Source: DATBDM01 sp034664425
GTDB lineage: Bacteria; Actinomycetota; Thermoleophilia; Solirubrobacterales; Solirubrobacteraceae
DNA length: 33,624 nucleotides
NCBI GenBank assembly: GCA_034664425.1
Contig: JAXDHR010000104.1
Span: forward strand, 1-33,624
Reading direction: 5' to 3'
Numbering within the stretch: the first letter of the stretch is position 1; each line of letters starts with the position of its first letter. Made by a program: the position numbers and the translations under genes. The notes beneath the pieces are model-generated. The model saw nothing but the letters and a program-made list of their open reading frames with translations, did no database searches and was not told the origin of the DNA. This document shows, in pieces, positions 14,304 to 22,014 of this stretch.

Positions 14304-16277
14304 GTGATCGGACGCGTCCGGGTGCCGCTTCCGACGATCGCAGCGGGAGTCGCCGGTGCACTGACAGTGTGGCTGGGCTTCCGAGCCGGAGGCTTCTTTC
14401 CAGGGACAGTTGGCATGGCGACACTGCTGATGCTGCTGATTCTGGTGCTCCGGATCAGTATCGCCAATCGTCCATTCGTCGGCTGGAGCCGCCTCGTCGC
14501 CGTCGCCGCCGCTGCACTCGCCGCGTTCGCGGCCTGGACGCTCGTGTCCTCGGCATGGTCGCACGCGCCGGCGCGCGCCCTGATTGAGTTCGATCGGACG
14601 CTCCTTTACCTACTGGTCCTGATCGTCTGCGGGAGCGTCGCCCGGCGGCCCGGAGCACTCGGCTCGACGCTGCGCTGGACGGCAATGGCGATCGTCGTGA
14701 TCTGCGCTGCGGGAACACTGACCCGGGTCCTCCCAGGCACGTTCCCGGCGCCAGAGAGCATCGCTCCCCAGCGCCTGAGCGGGCCGCTCACCTACTGGAA
14801 CGCCCTGGGCATCCTGAGCGGGACCGGGGTCATTTTGCTAGCGCACCTGACGGTAAGCCGTGACGAGCTCGCTGCGGTACGGGTCGCGGCTGCCGCGGCC
14901 TTGCCGCTGGTGGCGGTCACGTTGCTGTTCACCTTCTCGCGCGGCGCGATGGCGGCCACGCTCCTCGGACTTGTCGCCTACGTCGTGCTCGCCCTACCGC
15001 GTGGGCTGCTCGTGGGGCTCCTAACCGCCGGGATCCCGGCGGCCACCGCCACGAGCAAGGCCTACGCGGCGGAGCAGCTCGCACACGTTGACTACGCGAA
15101 CGCCGCCGGCCAGGCGCAGGGCCGGTCGGTCCTGCTCGTCCTCATCGTCAGCATGGTCGCCGCGACCGTGCTGCGGACTTTCGGTCTGCTCGCCGACCGG
15201 CGAATCGACGCGATCCACCTCCCGGATCGTTGGCGCCGGCCCGTACTCGGTGCGGCGACGGGGCTCGTCGTCGTCGCGCTCGTCGTGACCGCCGTCGCCA
15301 TTGACCTCCCGGGCCGCCTCAGCGACGCCCGGAACTCGTTCACCCGTGGCGGCCTGCTGACCGTCACCACCGATTCGCGCCAGCGGCTCACCCAGCTCGG
15401 GAACAACGGACGGCTCGCGAACTGGCGCGTGGCGCGCGACGCCTTTGAGGCGCATCCGTTCAACGGGACCGGCGCGGGCACCTACCGGCTCGACTGGGAG
15501 CGCGACCGGCCGCTGCTCTTCCAGGTGGTCAATGCCCACTCGCTGTACCTGGAGGTACTCGCCGAGCTCGGGCTGCCGGGCCTCCTACTGCTGGCGATTG
15601 CGTTGGGGGCGCTGCTGCTGGCCGGCGTGCTCGGGCTCCGAGGACCGGAGCGGCGCGCGCACGCCGCGTTCGTGGCGGCGTCGCTGGGACTGCTCGTCCA
15701 TGCGGGCGTGGACTGGGACTGGCAGATGCCGGCGGTCTTCGTCTGGTTCGTCGCCGCGGGCGCCGTCGCTGCGGCGTCTTCCGGCCGCGCGTCGCGCGCC
15801 GCGACGCTCGGTCGGGTCCCCCGGATCGTCGCCTCGCTGGCCTGCCTGCTGCTCGCGGTGACGCCGTTCACGATCGCCGCCTCCGAAGGGCCGCTCGAGT
15901 CGGCGACCGCGGCGCTCCTGCGCGGCGACTGCCCGCTGGCGGTTGACCGCGCGATCACGAGCCTCGACCGCCTGAGCGTGCGTCCCGAGGCCTACGAGGT
16001 GCTCGGCTACTGCGACGCACGCGGCGGCCGGGGCGGGCTTGCGATCTCCGCGATGCGGGCTGCGGAGAGCCGCGATCCGGACAACTGGCAGTACGCCTAC
16101 GGGCTCGCAGTAGTCCAGAGTCTCGCCGGCGCCGATCCGCGGGCCGCCGCCGCGCGGGCCCACGCGCTCAACCCGCGCGAGCCGCTGGCTCGCGACCTCG
16201 ACCGAGCGCTCTCGGGCACGGAGCGCAGGACCCGGTGGAGGCGCATCGCCGCCGGGTCCCGCATTCCCGTGCAGTGA
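14304..16277 (+). CDS. O-antigen ligase/polymerase (Wzy_C) with C-terminal TPR-like region
   Basis: A 657-residue protein with about 12 hydrophobic segments (residues 5-500). The Wzy_C/WaaL signature is GRLANWRVARDAFEAHPFNG, then TGAGTYRLDWERDRP and AHSLYLEVLAELGLPGLLLL, with the conserved Arg and His (NAHSLYLE) in the large periplasmic-side loop. Residues 530-640 are soluble, with two helix-turn-helix repeats (AYEVLGYCDARGG; QYAYGLAVVQSLAG) like TPRs, often seen in this family. It joins or polymerises polyprenyl-linked glycans. I chose the GTG at 14304 because GGAGGG lies 9-10 nt before it; a TTG at 14295 in the same frame is too close to that site. Confidence 0.88.
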   Translation: MIGRVRVPLPTIAAGVAGALTVWLGFRAGGFFPGTVGMATLLMLLILVLRISIANRPFVGWSRLVAVAAAALAAFAAWTLVSSAWSHAPARALIEFDRTLLYLLVLIVCGSVARRPGALGSTLRWTAMAIVVICAAGTLTRVLPGTFPAPESIAPQRLSGPLTYWNALGILSGTGVILLAHLTVSRDELAAVRVAAAAALPLVAVTLLFTFSRGAMAATLLGLVAYVVLALPRGLLVGLLTAGIPAATATSKAYAAEQLAHVDYANAAGQAQGRSVLLVLIVSMVAATVLRTFGLLADRRIDAIHLPDRWRRPVLGAATGLVVVALVVTAVAIDLPGRLSDARNSFTRGGLLTVTTDSRQRLTQLGNNGRLANWRVARDAFEAHPFNGTGAGTYRLDWERDRPLLFQVVNAHSLYLEVLAELGLPGLLLLAIALGALLLAGVLGLRGPERRAHAAFVAASLGLLVHAGVDWDWQMPAVFVWFVAAGAVAAASSGRASRAATLGRVPRIVASLACLLLAVTPFTIAASEGPLESATAALLRGDCPLAVDRAITSLDRLSVRPEAYEVLGYCDARGGRGGLAISAMRAAESRDPDNWQYAYGLAVVQSLAGADPRAAAARAHALNPREPLARDLDRALSGTERRTRWRRIAAGSRIPVQ

Positions 16278-16280
16278 GCG

Positions 16281-16814
16281 CTACGCGTCGTCGCGAGCGC
16301 GCCGGCGGATGATCAGGCCGGTGGAGAGCAGCGCGATGCCGCCGAACAGCACCGGAATCGCCGCGTAACCGGTGAACGGCAGCTGGCCGCTCCCGCCCGT
16401 GGCGCCCGCCTCGATCTGACGAGTGGGCTGCAGGCCCGCGCCGGTGCGGCCGGAGGGGTTGCCCTTGACGGAGCCCCCGGAGGGGTTGCCCGAGTTGGAA
16501 CCGCCGCCGGACTCGCCCTTGACACCCCCGTATTGGGCGACGCTGGCGTTGTTGCTCGAGGTAAAGCCCGAGATCGCGAGCGCACCGCCCGTGGTGCTGA
16601 ACAGCATGCCGGCGACGAGCATGCTGAGGATGGCCAGACGTGACTTCATGAACTCATTCCTTGTCCGCCTCCGTGCAGATGGTGCGGCGACTCGCGCGCG
16701 CACCCGGCGTCCGACCTCGTCCAACTCGATCGCGGTCAGCTCCGGGCGCTGGGCCCGGAGACGATCCGCCATGCGAGCCAGGCCGTCGTCGTGGAGGTCA
16801 TCGTGGTCGTGCAT
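16281..16814 (-). CDS. Anti-sigma-like/LPFTG-type surface membrane protein, divergent from ECF sigma gene
   Basis: A 177-residue protein. Residues 1-50 are soluble and acidic/basic with a helix LARMADRLRAQRPELTAIEL, followed by a membrane segment SRLAILSMLVAGMLFSTTGG (59-78), an external Gly/Ser/Asn-rich stretch, LPFTG at 145-149, a second hydrophobic segment (150-170) and RRRARDDA. The last three elements form a sortase sorting signal. The cytoplasmic helix plus membrane anchor beside a divergent ECF sigma factor suggests a regulator of that sigma factor; I have an impression of similar proteins in Solirubrobacterales. A shorter start (ATG at 16649) would drop the cytoplasmic part; 16814 is preferred because the helix looks conserved. 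Whether a sortase processes it is unknown. Confidence 0.75.
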   Translation of the reverse strand: MHDHDDLHDDGLARMADRLRAQRPELTAIELDEVGRRVRARVAAPSARRRTRNEFMKSRLAILSMLVAGMLFSTTGGALAISGFTSSNNASVAQYGGVKGESGGGSNSGNPSGGSVKGNPSGRTGAGLQPTRQIEAGATGGSGQLPFTGYAAIPVLFGGIALLSTGLIIRRRARDDA

Positions 16815-16864
16815 CACACCCTGATACGAAGGAGAGGGGCGTTTCCTGATCGAAGAGGAGCCGG

Positions 16865-17356
16865 ATGCGCGACGACGAGTTCGAGGCGCTCTACGCCGCA
16901 GAGGCGCAGGGCCTGTTCGCCTTCCTCGTCTACCGGACGGGCGACCGGGCGCTGGCGGAGGACCTGATGGCCGACGCGTTCGAGCGGGCACTGCGCTCGC
17001 GGGGCCGCTTCGATCGCCGCCGCGGCTCGCGCAAGACATGGCTCTACGCGATCGCCCTCAACGCCCTGCGCGACCACGTGCGGCGCGCCGCCGCCGAGGG
17101 GCGGGCGCTGGAGCGCGTCGGCCCGCCTTCCGCCGAGGCGCTCGAGGAACGCCTGATTGCCGGGCTCGGGGACCGCGAGGCGCTCCTCGCCGCGCTCGCC
17201 ATGCTCTCGGACGAGGAGCGCGAGGTGATCGCGCTGCGCTTTGGCGCCGACCTCACCGTACCGGAGGTCGCCCGCGCCCTCGGCGAGCCGCTGCAGCGTG
17301 TCGAGGGCCGCGTCTACCGCGCCCTGCGCAAGCTGCGCGACCGCCTCGAACCCTGA
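16865..17356 (+). CDS. ECF-type RNA polymerase sigma factor
   Basis: A 163-residue sigma-70 family protein of the extracytoplasmic function type. Region 2: FEALYAAEAQGLFAFLVYRT then LAEDLMADAFERALRSR and the -10-melting helix KTWLYAIALNALRDHVRR. Region 4: LLAALAMLSDEEREVIALRF, then LTVPEVARALGEPLQRVEGR with a helix-turn-helix for -35 contact. Start ATG has AGAGGAG upstream at the correct spacing. Length is normal. It is divergent from the LPFTG membrane protein, its probable partner, and precedes the SRP RNA gene with only 20 nt between. Confidence 0.92.
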   Translation: MRDDEFEALYAAEAQGLFAFLVYRTGDRALAEDLMADAFERALRSRGRFDRRRGSRKTWLYAIALNALRDHVRRAAAEGRALERVGPPSAEALEERLIAGLGDREALLAALAMLSDEEREVIALRFGADLTVPEVARALGEPLQRVEGRVYRALRKLRDRLEP

Positions 17357-17376
17357 GCCCGGCGCTACCATCTCCC

Positions 17377-17651
17377 GCGGACCGTGCTAGGCGGGGACGT
17401 AGCGGCGCCCTGTATCCGCAATCCGCTCTAGCGGAGCCGAACTCCCTCTCGAGGGGCGCGTGCTCCGAGCCAGCGCATCGCACCGAGGTGTCGATGGCCG
17501 GGTCCCGCGCGATGGCGACCCGTGAACCAGGTCAGGTCCGGAAGGAAGCAGCCTTAAGCGGTCATCACCAGGCGCAGCGGGATCGCCCGACCGGAATCAA
17601 CGGACGATGGCAGCCCTCGGAACCCGCTTCGACGGAGGGTGCACGGTCCGC
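17377..17651 (+). ncRNA. ffs: Signal recognition particle RNA, large bacterial type
   Basis: About 275 nt. The Ffh-binding hairpin is at about 17525-17565, with the universal GTCAGGTCCGGAAGGAAGCA and GGAA tetraloop. The 5' part (GTGCTAGGCGGGGA, then GTAGCGGCGCCCTGTA and CCGCAATCCGCTCTAGCGG) matches the Alu-domain sequence of the Bacillus/Clostridium/Thermus type. The ends pair: GCGGACCGTG at 17377-17386 with CACGGTCCGC at 17642-17651. So this is the large form with Alu domain, not the ~100-nt 4.5S form. It lies just before dnaX, a common gene order. Confidence 0.92.
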
Positions 17652-17685
17652 TTTCCACCTCCCCGGAAGCCGTCCCGGCGAAGGC

Positions 17686-17691
17686 TAGACT
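17686..17691 (+). promoter_or_regulatory. -10 hexamer of dnaX, suggesting a leaderless transcript
   Basis: TAGACT, 9 nt before the GTG start of dnaX, the same hexamer as before lysC. No convincing -35 is seen. No Shine-Dalgarno precedes the start codon. Confidence 0.5.
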
Positions 17692-17700
17692 CCGACGCCC

Positions 17701-19503
17701 GTGCCCACGGCCTCCGCCTCGCTGTATCGTCGCCACCGCCCGCGCACGTTCGCCGACGTCGTCGGGCAGGACCACGTGGTCCGCACCCTGCGCAACGCGA
17801 TCGCCCGGGACAAGATCCACCACGCGTACCTGTTCGTGGGCTCGCGCGGCACCGGCAAGACGTCGATGGCGAAGATCCTCGCCGCCTCGCTGAACTGCCA
17901 GGGCGAGGCGGGCGGCGGCAGCGGTCCCGGCGGCCCGACCGACGCACCGTGCGGCGCCTGCGAGTCCTGCCGCTCGATCGCGTCCGCGACCTCGCTCGAC
18001 GTGATCGAGATGGACGCGGCGTCGAACAACTCGGTCGACGACATCCGCGACCTGCGCGAGCGCGTGAACTTCGCGCCGGTCGCCGGGCGCCACAAGGTCT
18101 ACATCCTCGACGAGGCGCACATGCTGTCGACGGCGGCGTGGAACGCGTTCCTGAAGACGCTCGAGGAGCCGCCGCCGCACACGATCTTCGTGCTCGCCAC
18201 GACCGAGGCCAACAAGGTGCTGCCGACGGTCGTCGATCGCTGCCATCGCTTCGACTTCGCGCGTCCGAGCGTGCCCCAGATCGCCGAGGTGGTGCGCCGG
18301 GCGGCGAGTGCCGAGGCGATCGAGATCGCCGACGAGCCGGTTGCGCTGATCGCCCGCTCGGCCACGGGCTCGTTCCGGGACGCGCTCGGGACGCTCGAGC
18401 AGCTCGTCGCGTACTCGGGCACGACCATCGCCCTCGAGGACGTGCTCGCCGTGCTCGGCGCCGCCGACGCGGACCTCGTCTTCGGCGCCGTCGACGCGGT
18501 CGCGGCCGGCGACGCGCGCGGCGCGCTGCTGGCCGCCGCGCGACTCGCGGAGTCCGGGCGCGACATCGGGCGCTTCTTCGCCGACCTCGAGATCCAGGCG
18601 CGCGGCCTGCTCGTGGTCCAGACGCTCGGCGAGGTGCCGGCCGAGCTGCGCATCACCGCCGAGCAGGACGAGCGCCTCGCCGAGCAGGCGAGCCGGGTCG
18701 GCGGCGCCGACGTTGTCCGGCTGCTCGAGCTGCTCGCCGACGGCCTGCGCGCGATGAAGGATGGCGCCGACGCCCGCACCCAGCTCGAGCTCGCGCTCGT
18801 CAAGGCCGCCACGCCGGCGCGCGACGCGAGCATCGCTGCGCTGCTCTCGCGGATCGAGCGGCTCGAGGCGCGGCTCGCGGGCGGCGCGCCGCCTGCGCCC
18901 TCCGCGCCGCACTCGCCCTCCGAGCCGGCCACGGCCGCGGGCCGCGCGGGGCGCGCGACCGTCGCGGTCACGGCGTCGGCGCCGGCGCCGCCTTCCGCGC
19001 CGGACGCCCAGCGCGAGGAGGCTCGCAGCGTCACCGCGGTCGCCGTCGTCGAGCCGGGGTCGGCCGAGGACGAGCCCGGCTTCACGGCGGCGGTCGAGCT
19101 CTCGCTCGAGGCCTTCCGAGGCGTCTGGCCCGCCGTGCTGGACGCGCTCGCCACGGATTCGCCCATGCTGGCCGCCGTGCTGCGCGACGCGCGCCCGGCC
19201 GTGCTCGCCGAGCAGGGGCTGACCCTCGCGTGGCCCGAGTCGGCCGCGTTCTCCAAGCGCCAGGCCGAAGAGCCGGCCAAGAAGGAGCTGATCGCGCACG
19301 CGATCCGCGCCGTGACCGGCGCCTCGCTCAAGCTCGCGCACGAGCTGCGCGCCGACCACGACGACATCGTCAGCCCGGCGAGCGCCGCGACGGCCGAGCC
19401 GCAGCTGACGGAGTCCGAGCTGGTCGCCCGCTTCATGGCAGAGTTCGACGCGGAGGAGCTCCCGCCGGAGGAGCCGCCGTCCCAGGAGACCCAGGAGCCC
19501 TGA
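17701..19503 (+). CDS. dnaX: DNA polymerase III subunit gamma/tau
   Basis: A 600-residue clamp-loader ATPase that opens the beta clamp at replication forks. Residues 1-240 are the AAA+ module: Walker A GSRGTGKT (47-54), zinc ligands C66, C84, C87, C90, Walker B LDEAH (136-140), and sensor LATTE. Then the lid/collar (to about 360) and an Ala/Pro-rich linker (395-430), followed by a C-terminal tau-like domain that includes VWPAVLDALATDSPMLAAVL (about 475). No slippery A/G run for frameshifting to gamma is seen. Start is GTG. Its stop overlaps ybaB by one base (TGATG); both are cotranscribed with recR. Confidence 0.95.
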   Translation: MPTASASLYRRHRPRTFADVVGQDHVVRTLRNAIARDKIHHAYLFVGSRGTGKTSMAKILAASLNCQGEAGGGSGPGGPTDAPCGACESCRSIASATSLDVIEMDAASNNSVDDIRDLRERVNFAPVAGRHKVYILDEAHMLSTAAWNAFLKTLEEPPPHTIFVLATTEANKVLPTVVDRCHRFDFARPSVPQIAEVVRRAASAEAIEIADEPVALIARSATGSFRDALGTLEQLVAYSGTTIALEDVLAVLGAADADLVFGAVDAVAAGDARGALLAAARLAESGRDIGRFFADLEIQARGLLVVQTLGEVPAELRITAEQDERLAEQASRVGGADVVRLLELLADGLRAMKDGADARTQLELALVKAATPARDASIAALLSRIERLEARLAGGAPPAPSAPHSPSEPATAAGRAGRATVAVTASAPAPPSAPDAQREEARSVTAVAVVEPGSAEDEPGFTAAVELSLEAFRGVWPAVLDALATDSPMLAAVLRDARPAVLAEQGLTLAWPESAAFSKRQAEEPAKKELIAHAIRAVTGASLKLAHELRADHDDIVSPASAATAEPQLTESELVARFMAEFDAEELPPEEPPSQETQEP

Positions 19504-19949
19504 TGCCCCAGCCGCCCAACCTCCAGAAGATGCTCCAGCAGGCCCAGGAGATGATGGCCGCCCAGCAGCAGGCGCAGGAGTCGCTCAAGGAAGAGCGCGT
19601 CGAGGCCAGCGCGGGCGGCGGCATGGTCAAGGTCGTGATGACGGGCGACCTGCGCATCGAGACGCTCGCGATCGAGCCCGACGCCGTGGATCCCGAGGAC
19701 GTCGAGATGCTGCAGGACCTCGTGGTCGCCGCGGTCAACGAGGCGGTCCGCTCGGCCCAGGAGCTCCAGGAGCGCAAGCTCGGCGGCGCCGCCGGCAGCG
19801 GTGAGGGCTTCGATCCGATGAGCGCGCTCGACGCGCTCGGCGGGCTCGGGGGGCTCGGCGGTGGCGGGCTGGCCGGCGGCGGCCTTCCCGGCGGCGCGCC
19901 GGGCGCCGGCAACCGCGCGGCCCGCCGCGCACAGCAGCGCAAGAGGTAG
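19503..19949 (+). CDS. ybaB: YbaB/EbfC nucleoid-associated protein
   Basis: A 148-residue DNA-binding protein. The core (residues 5-105) reads NLQKMLQQAQEMMAAQQQAQ, VEASAGGGMVKVVMTGDLRI and VAAVNEAVRSAQELQERKLG. Beyond the usual ~105 residues it has a Gly/Leu-rich tail (LGGLGGLGGGGLAGGGLPGG) ending in a basic patch RAARRAQQRKR. YbaB is often encoded between dnaX and recR. Start ATG overlaps the dnaX stop by one base. Its TAG is followed, in the same frame, by recR. Confidence 0.92.
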   Translation: MPQPPNLQKMLQQAQEMMAAQQQAQESLKEERVEASAGGGMVKVVMTGDLRIETLAIEPDAVDPEDVEMLQDLVVAAVNEAVRSAQELQERKLGGAAGSGEGFDPMSALDALGGLGGLGGGGLAGGGLPGGAPGAGNRAARRAQQRKR

Positions 19950-19952
19950 TCC

Positions 19953-20561
19953 CTGCTCGCTCCGCCACTCCAGCGCCTGGTCAACGAGTTCTCGAAGCTC
20001 CCGGGGATCGGCAACCGGACCGCCCAGCGTCTCGCCTTCCACGTGCTGCGTGCCTCCCCGGAGGACGCGATGGCGCTCGCGGCGGCGCTCCGCGACGTCA
20101 AGGAGAAGATCACGCTCTGCGAGATCTGCTTCAACCTCGCCGAGGGGCCGCGCTGCGTGATCTGCCTCGACGAGCGTCGGGACACGAGCGTGATCTGCGT
20201 GGTCGAGGAGCCCGGCGACGTGATCCCGATCGAGCGCACGCACGAGTACCGCGGTCGCTACCACGTGCTCGGCGGCGCGCTGTCGCCGATCGACGGCGTC
20301 GAGCCGGAGGACCTCAAGATCGCTCAGCTGTTCGCCCGGATCACCCGCGCGGACGAGTCCGAGGTGCGCGAGGTCATCCTGGCCACGAACCCGACGACGA
20401 CCGGCGAGGCGACCGCGCTGCATCTGGCGGCCGGCCTGCACGAGCGCGCGCCGGCGGTGGCGGTCACCCGCCTCGCCTCGGGCCTGCCGGTCGGCGGCGA
20501 CCTCGAGTACGCCGACGAGGTCACGCTCGGCCGCGCGTTCTCGGGTCGGCTGGCGCTCTGA
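19953..20561 (+). CDS. recR: Recombination mediator RecR, with apparent CTG start
   Basis: A 202-residue protein of RecFOR-type gap repair. HhH motif LPGIGNRTAQRLAFHV at residues 16-31, zinc cysteines C56, C59, C68, C71 (LCEIC, RCVIC), Toprim domain from about residue 78 (SVICVVEEPGDVIPIE) and the C-terminal LASGLPVGGDLEYADEVTLG. No ATG, GTG or TTG lies in frame between the ybaB stop and the HhH motif; the first possible start is CTG at 19953, two codons after the stop, with AAGAGG 6 nt upstream. That gives 15 residues before LPGIG, the normal count. A GTG at 20043 would cut off the HhH motif. Same frame as ybaB. Confidence 0.93.
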   Translation: MLAPPLQRLVNEFSKLPGIGNRTAQRLAFHVLRASPEDAMALAAALRDVKEKITLCEICFNLAEGPRCVICLDERRDTSVICVVEEPGDVIPIERTHEYRGRYHVLGGALSPIDGVEPEDLKIAQLFARITRADESEVREVILATNPTTTGEATALHLAAGLHERAPAVAVTRLASGLPVGGDLEYADEVTLGRAFSGRLAL

Positions 20562-20635
20562 TCAGCTGTTGGCGTTGAGCCGCGAGCCCGTCGGTCGCGC
20601 CGGCACGCCGCCGAGGACGTCATAAGCGGCGAATC

Positions 20636-21604
20636 TCATCGCGGCGCCTGTCCCCGACCCAGACGGCCATGCCGATGCCGGCGCGCGAGCGCCGACCGCA
20701 GCGCTGCGTCGGCGCGCCGGACGACCGCGCGGCGGGGGGCGTACGCCGCCTCGGTGCTCTGACTCGCTGCGGTCGCGAGCGCAGCGTAGGCGCGGGCGGC
20801 CCCGCGTAGCCGGTTGACGATGATCCTCGGGGAACCTGGAGCCGCGAGCGGCCGCAGACGCGCGGCCGCGGCACCATGCGCGCGGCTGAGAGCGCGGGCC
20901 ACGTGCGCGACGGCCCGGAAGCGCCGGACGCCGCGCAGCCTGCCCGAGGCCGCGGAGCGGACGTGGGCGAGAGTGCGCAGCGTCGAAGGCAGCAGCGCGT
21001 CGAAGGCGACCTGCGGGCTCGGCGAGATCGACGGGATCCCGTCGACGCCCGACACGGCGTCCGCGCAACCGGCGACGGCGCTCCACCACTGCGCGTTCGC
21101 CTGGCAGCCGACGAGCAGCACACCGGCTCGAGTCGGCGCGACCGTCAGCTCCAGCAGCTGATTGCGCGGCAGTGCCATGGTCGTGTAGCGCCACGCTGGA
21201 CGCCCGGCGAGGCGCACCACCTCGGGCGTGGGCAGCTGCGTGTCGAGCCGGCCGCGCAGCGTGGCGGGTATCAGCGATGGATCGTCGGGCGCGGCGAAGG
21301 CGATCCAGATGCGTCCGGGTAGCAGGGAGCCGGGCGCGAACGAGCGCTCGTCCGCCAGCGGGGCGTCGTGCCTCGCTGGGATGGGCTGCCAGACCGAGTC
21401 CAGCGACACGTGCAGTGGCCCGGCGGCGATCGTGCGGTCTGGCGCGGCAGCGGCCGACCGCGGCGTCCGCAGCGTGCCGCCGAGCGCCCAGCCCAGCCCG
21501 CCCGCGACGAGCACGGCGGCGAAGGCCCGGAGCGCGACGCTCGCGAGGCGTCGGCTGCGCTCGCCGAGTGGACGGCGCTCGGAGAGGCCGCCGAGGGAGC
21601 TCAT
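20636..21604 (-). CDS. Cassette A, P3: one-TM protein with extracytoplasmic LAGRPAW domain and helical tail
   Basis: A 322-residue protein of unknown family. Residues 1-25 are basic; a membrane segment (ALRAFAAVLVAGGLGWALGG) follows at about 26-46. The external part has DDPSLIPATLRG, VVRLAGRPAWRYTTMALPRN and GVLLVGCQANAQWWSAVAGC (two Cys that could form a disulfide). The last 110 residues are Ala/Arg-rich helix, possibly a coiled coil. It is a paralogue of the protein at 31474-32445 (323 residues), which shares DDPSLxPA, LAGRPAWxY, GVLLxGC and the AYxxLATAA tail. The ATG overlaps the P2 stop (ATGA). Last gene of its cassette; convergent with recR. Confidence 0.7.
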   Translation of the reverse strand: MSSLGGLSERRPLGERSRRLASVALRAFAAVLVAGGLGWALGGTLRTPRSAAAAPDRTIAAGPLHVSLDSVWQPIPARHDAPLADERSFAPGSLLPGRIWIAFAAPDDPSLIPATLRGRLDTQLPTPEVVRLAGRPAWRYTTMALPRNQLLELTVAPTRAGVLLVGCQANAQWWSAVAGCADAVSGVDGIPSISPSPQVAFDALLPSTLRTLAHVRSAASGRLRGVRRFRAVAHVARALSRAHGAAAARLRPLAAPGSPRIIVNRLRGAARAYAALATAASQSTEAAYAPRRAVVRRADAALRSALARRHRHGRLGRGQAPR

Positions 21605-22014
21605 CCCGAGGAGTCGAACACCGGGGCGGGGGTGGCCGTCGCAGTGGGCGCCGGGGCGGCAGTCGGGCCCGGCGCGACCACGGGCGCCGGCGGGGTGGAC
21701 GGCGCGGCCGCCGCAGGAGGGAGCGGTGTGGCGACGGGCGCCGGCGCGGAGGAAACGGTCCGGCTGGGCGCGGCGACGCGCGTCCGCTGCGCCTTCGGGG
21801 CGAGCCGCCGGGCGCCGGGCAGGTCGACGGCCGGAAGCACCGGCGCGGACGCGGGCGCGGAGGCGGGCCGCGACACGGCTGAGCGCGCGGCGATCGCAGC
21901 TGGCCCGCGGCTCGGCGCCGGGTCCTCCCGCGACGCGCGAGCGACGACGGCCGCCGCGAAGGCCGTCACCGCGAGCGCCGCCACAAGCCAGGTCAGCCCC
22001 GGCGATGCGGTCAT
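21601..22014 (-). CDS. Cassette A, P2: one-TM Pro/Ala-rich protein ending in FDSSG
   Basis: A 137-residue protein. N-terminal membrane segment LTWLVAALAVTAFAAAVVA, then RASREDPAP and a long disordered Pro/Ala/Thr/Val tail, ending TATPAPVFDSSG. The same end, FDSSG, closes the paralogue at 32451-32918. Start ATG overlaps the P1 stop, and its own stop overlaps the P3 start (both ATGA), so the three proteins are made in a fixed series. Function unknown; a membrane-anchored linker with an exposed C-terminal motif is the simplest reading. Confidence 0.6.
   Translation of the reverse strand: MTASPGLTWLVAALAVTAFAAAVVARASREDPAPSRGPAAIAARSAVSRPASAPASAPVLPAVDLPGARRLAPKAQRTRVAAPSRTVSSAPAPVATPLPPAAAAPSTPPAPVVAPGPTAAPAPTATATPAPVFDSSG

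Noticed and set aside
16815..16864. GGAAAC and CGTATC on the minus strand as an ECF promoter of the LPFTG gene
   Set aside because: The spacing is about 12-13 nt instead of 16-17, so the match is too weak to list.
17701..19503. Possible programmed frameshift in dnaX
   Set aside because: No slippery A- or G-run followed by a stem was seen; the full-length frame is simply tau-like.
18099..20441. A 780-codon open frame on the minus strand
   Set aside because: It is the antisense shadow of dnaX, ybaB and recR, whose motifs are all present on the plus strand; long antisense frames are expected at this GC content.
20562..20639. A 25-codon frame overlapping the P3 stop of cassette A as ATGA
   Set aside because: No counterpart after P3 of cassette B and no recognisable feature; probably chance, although the coupling is suggestive.
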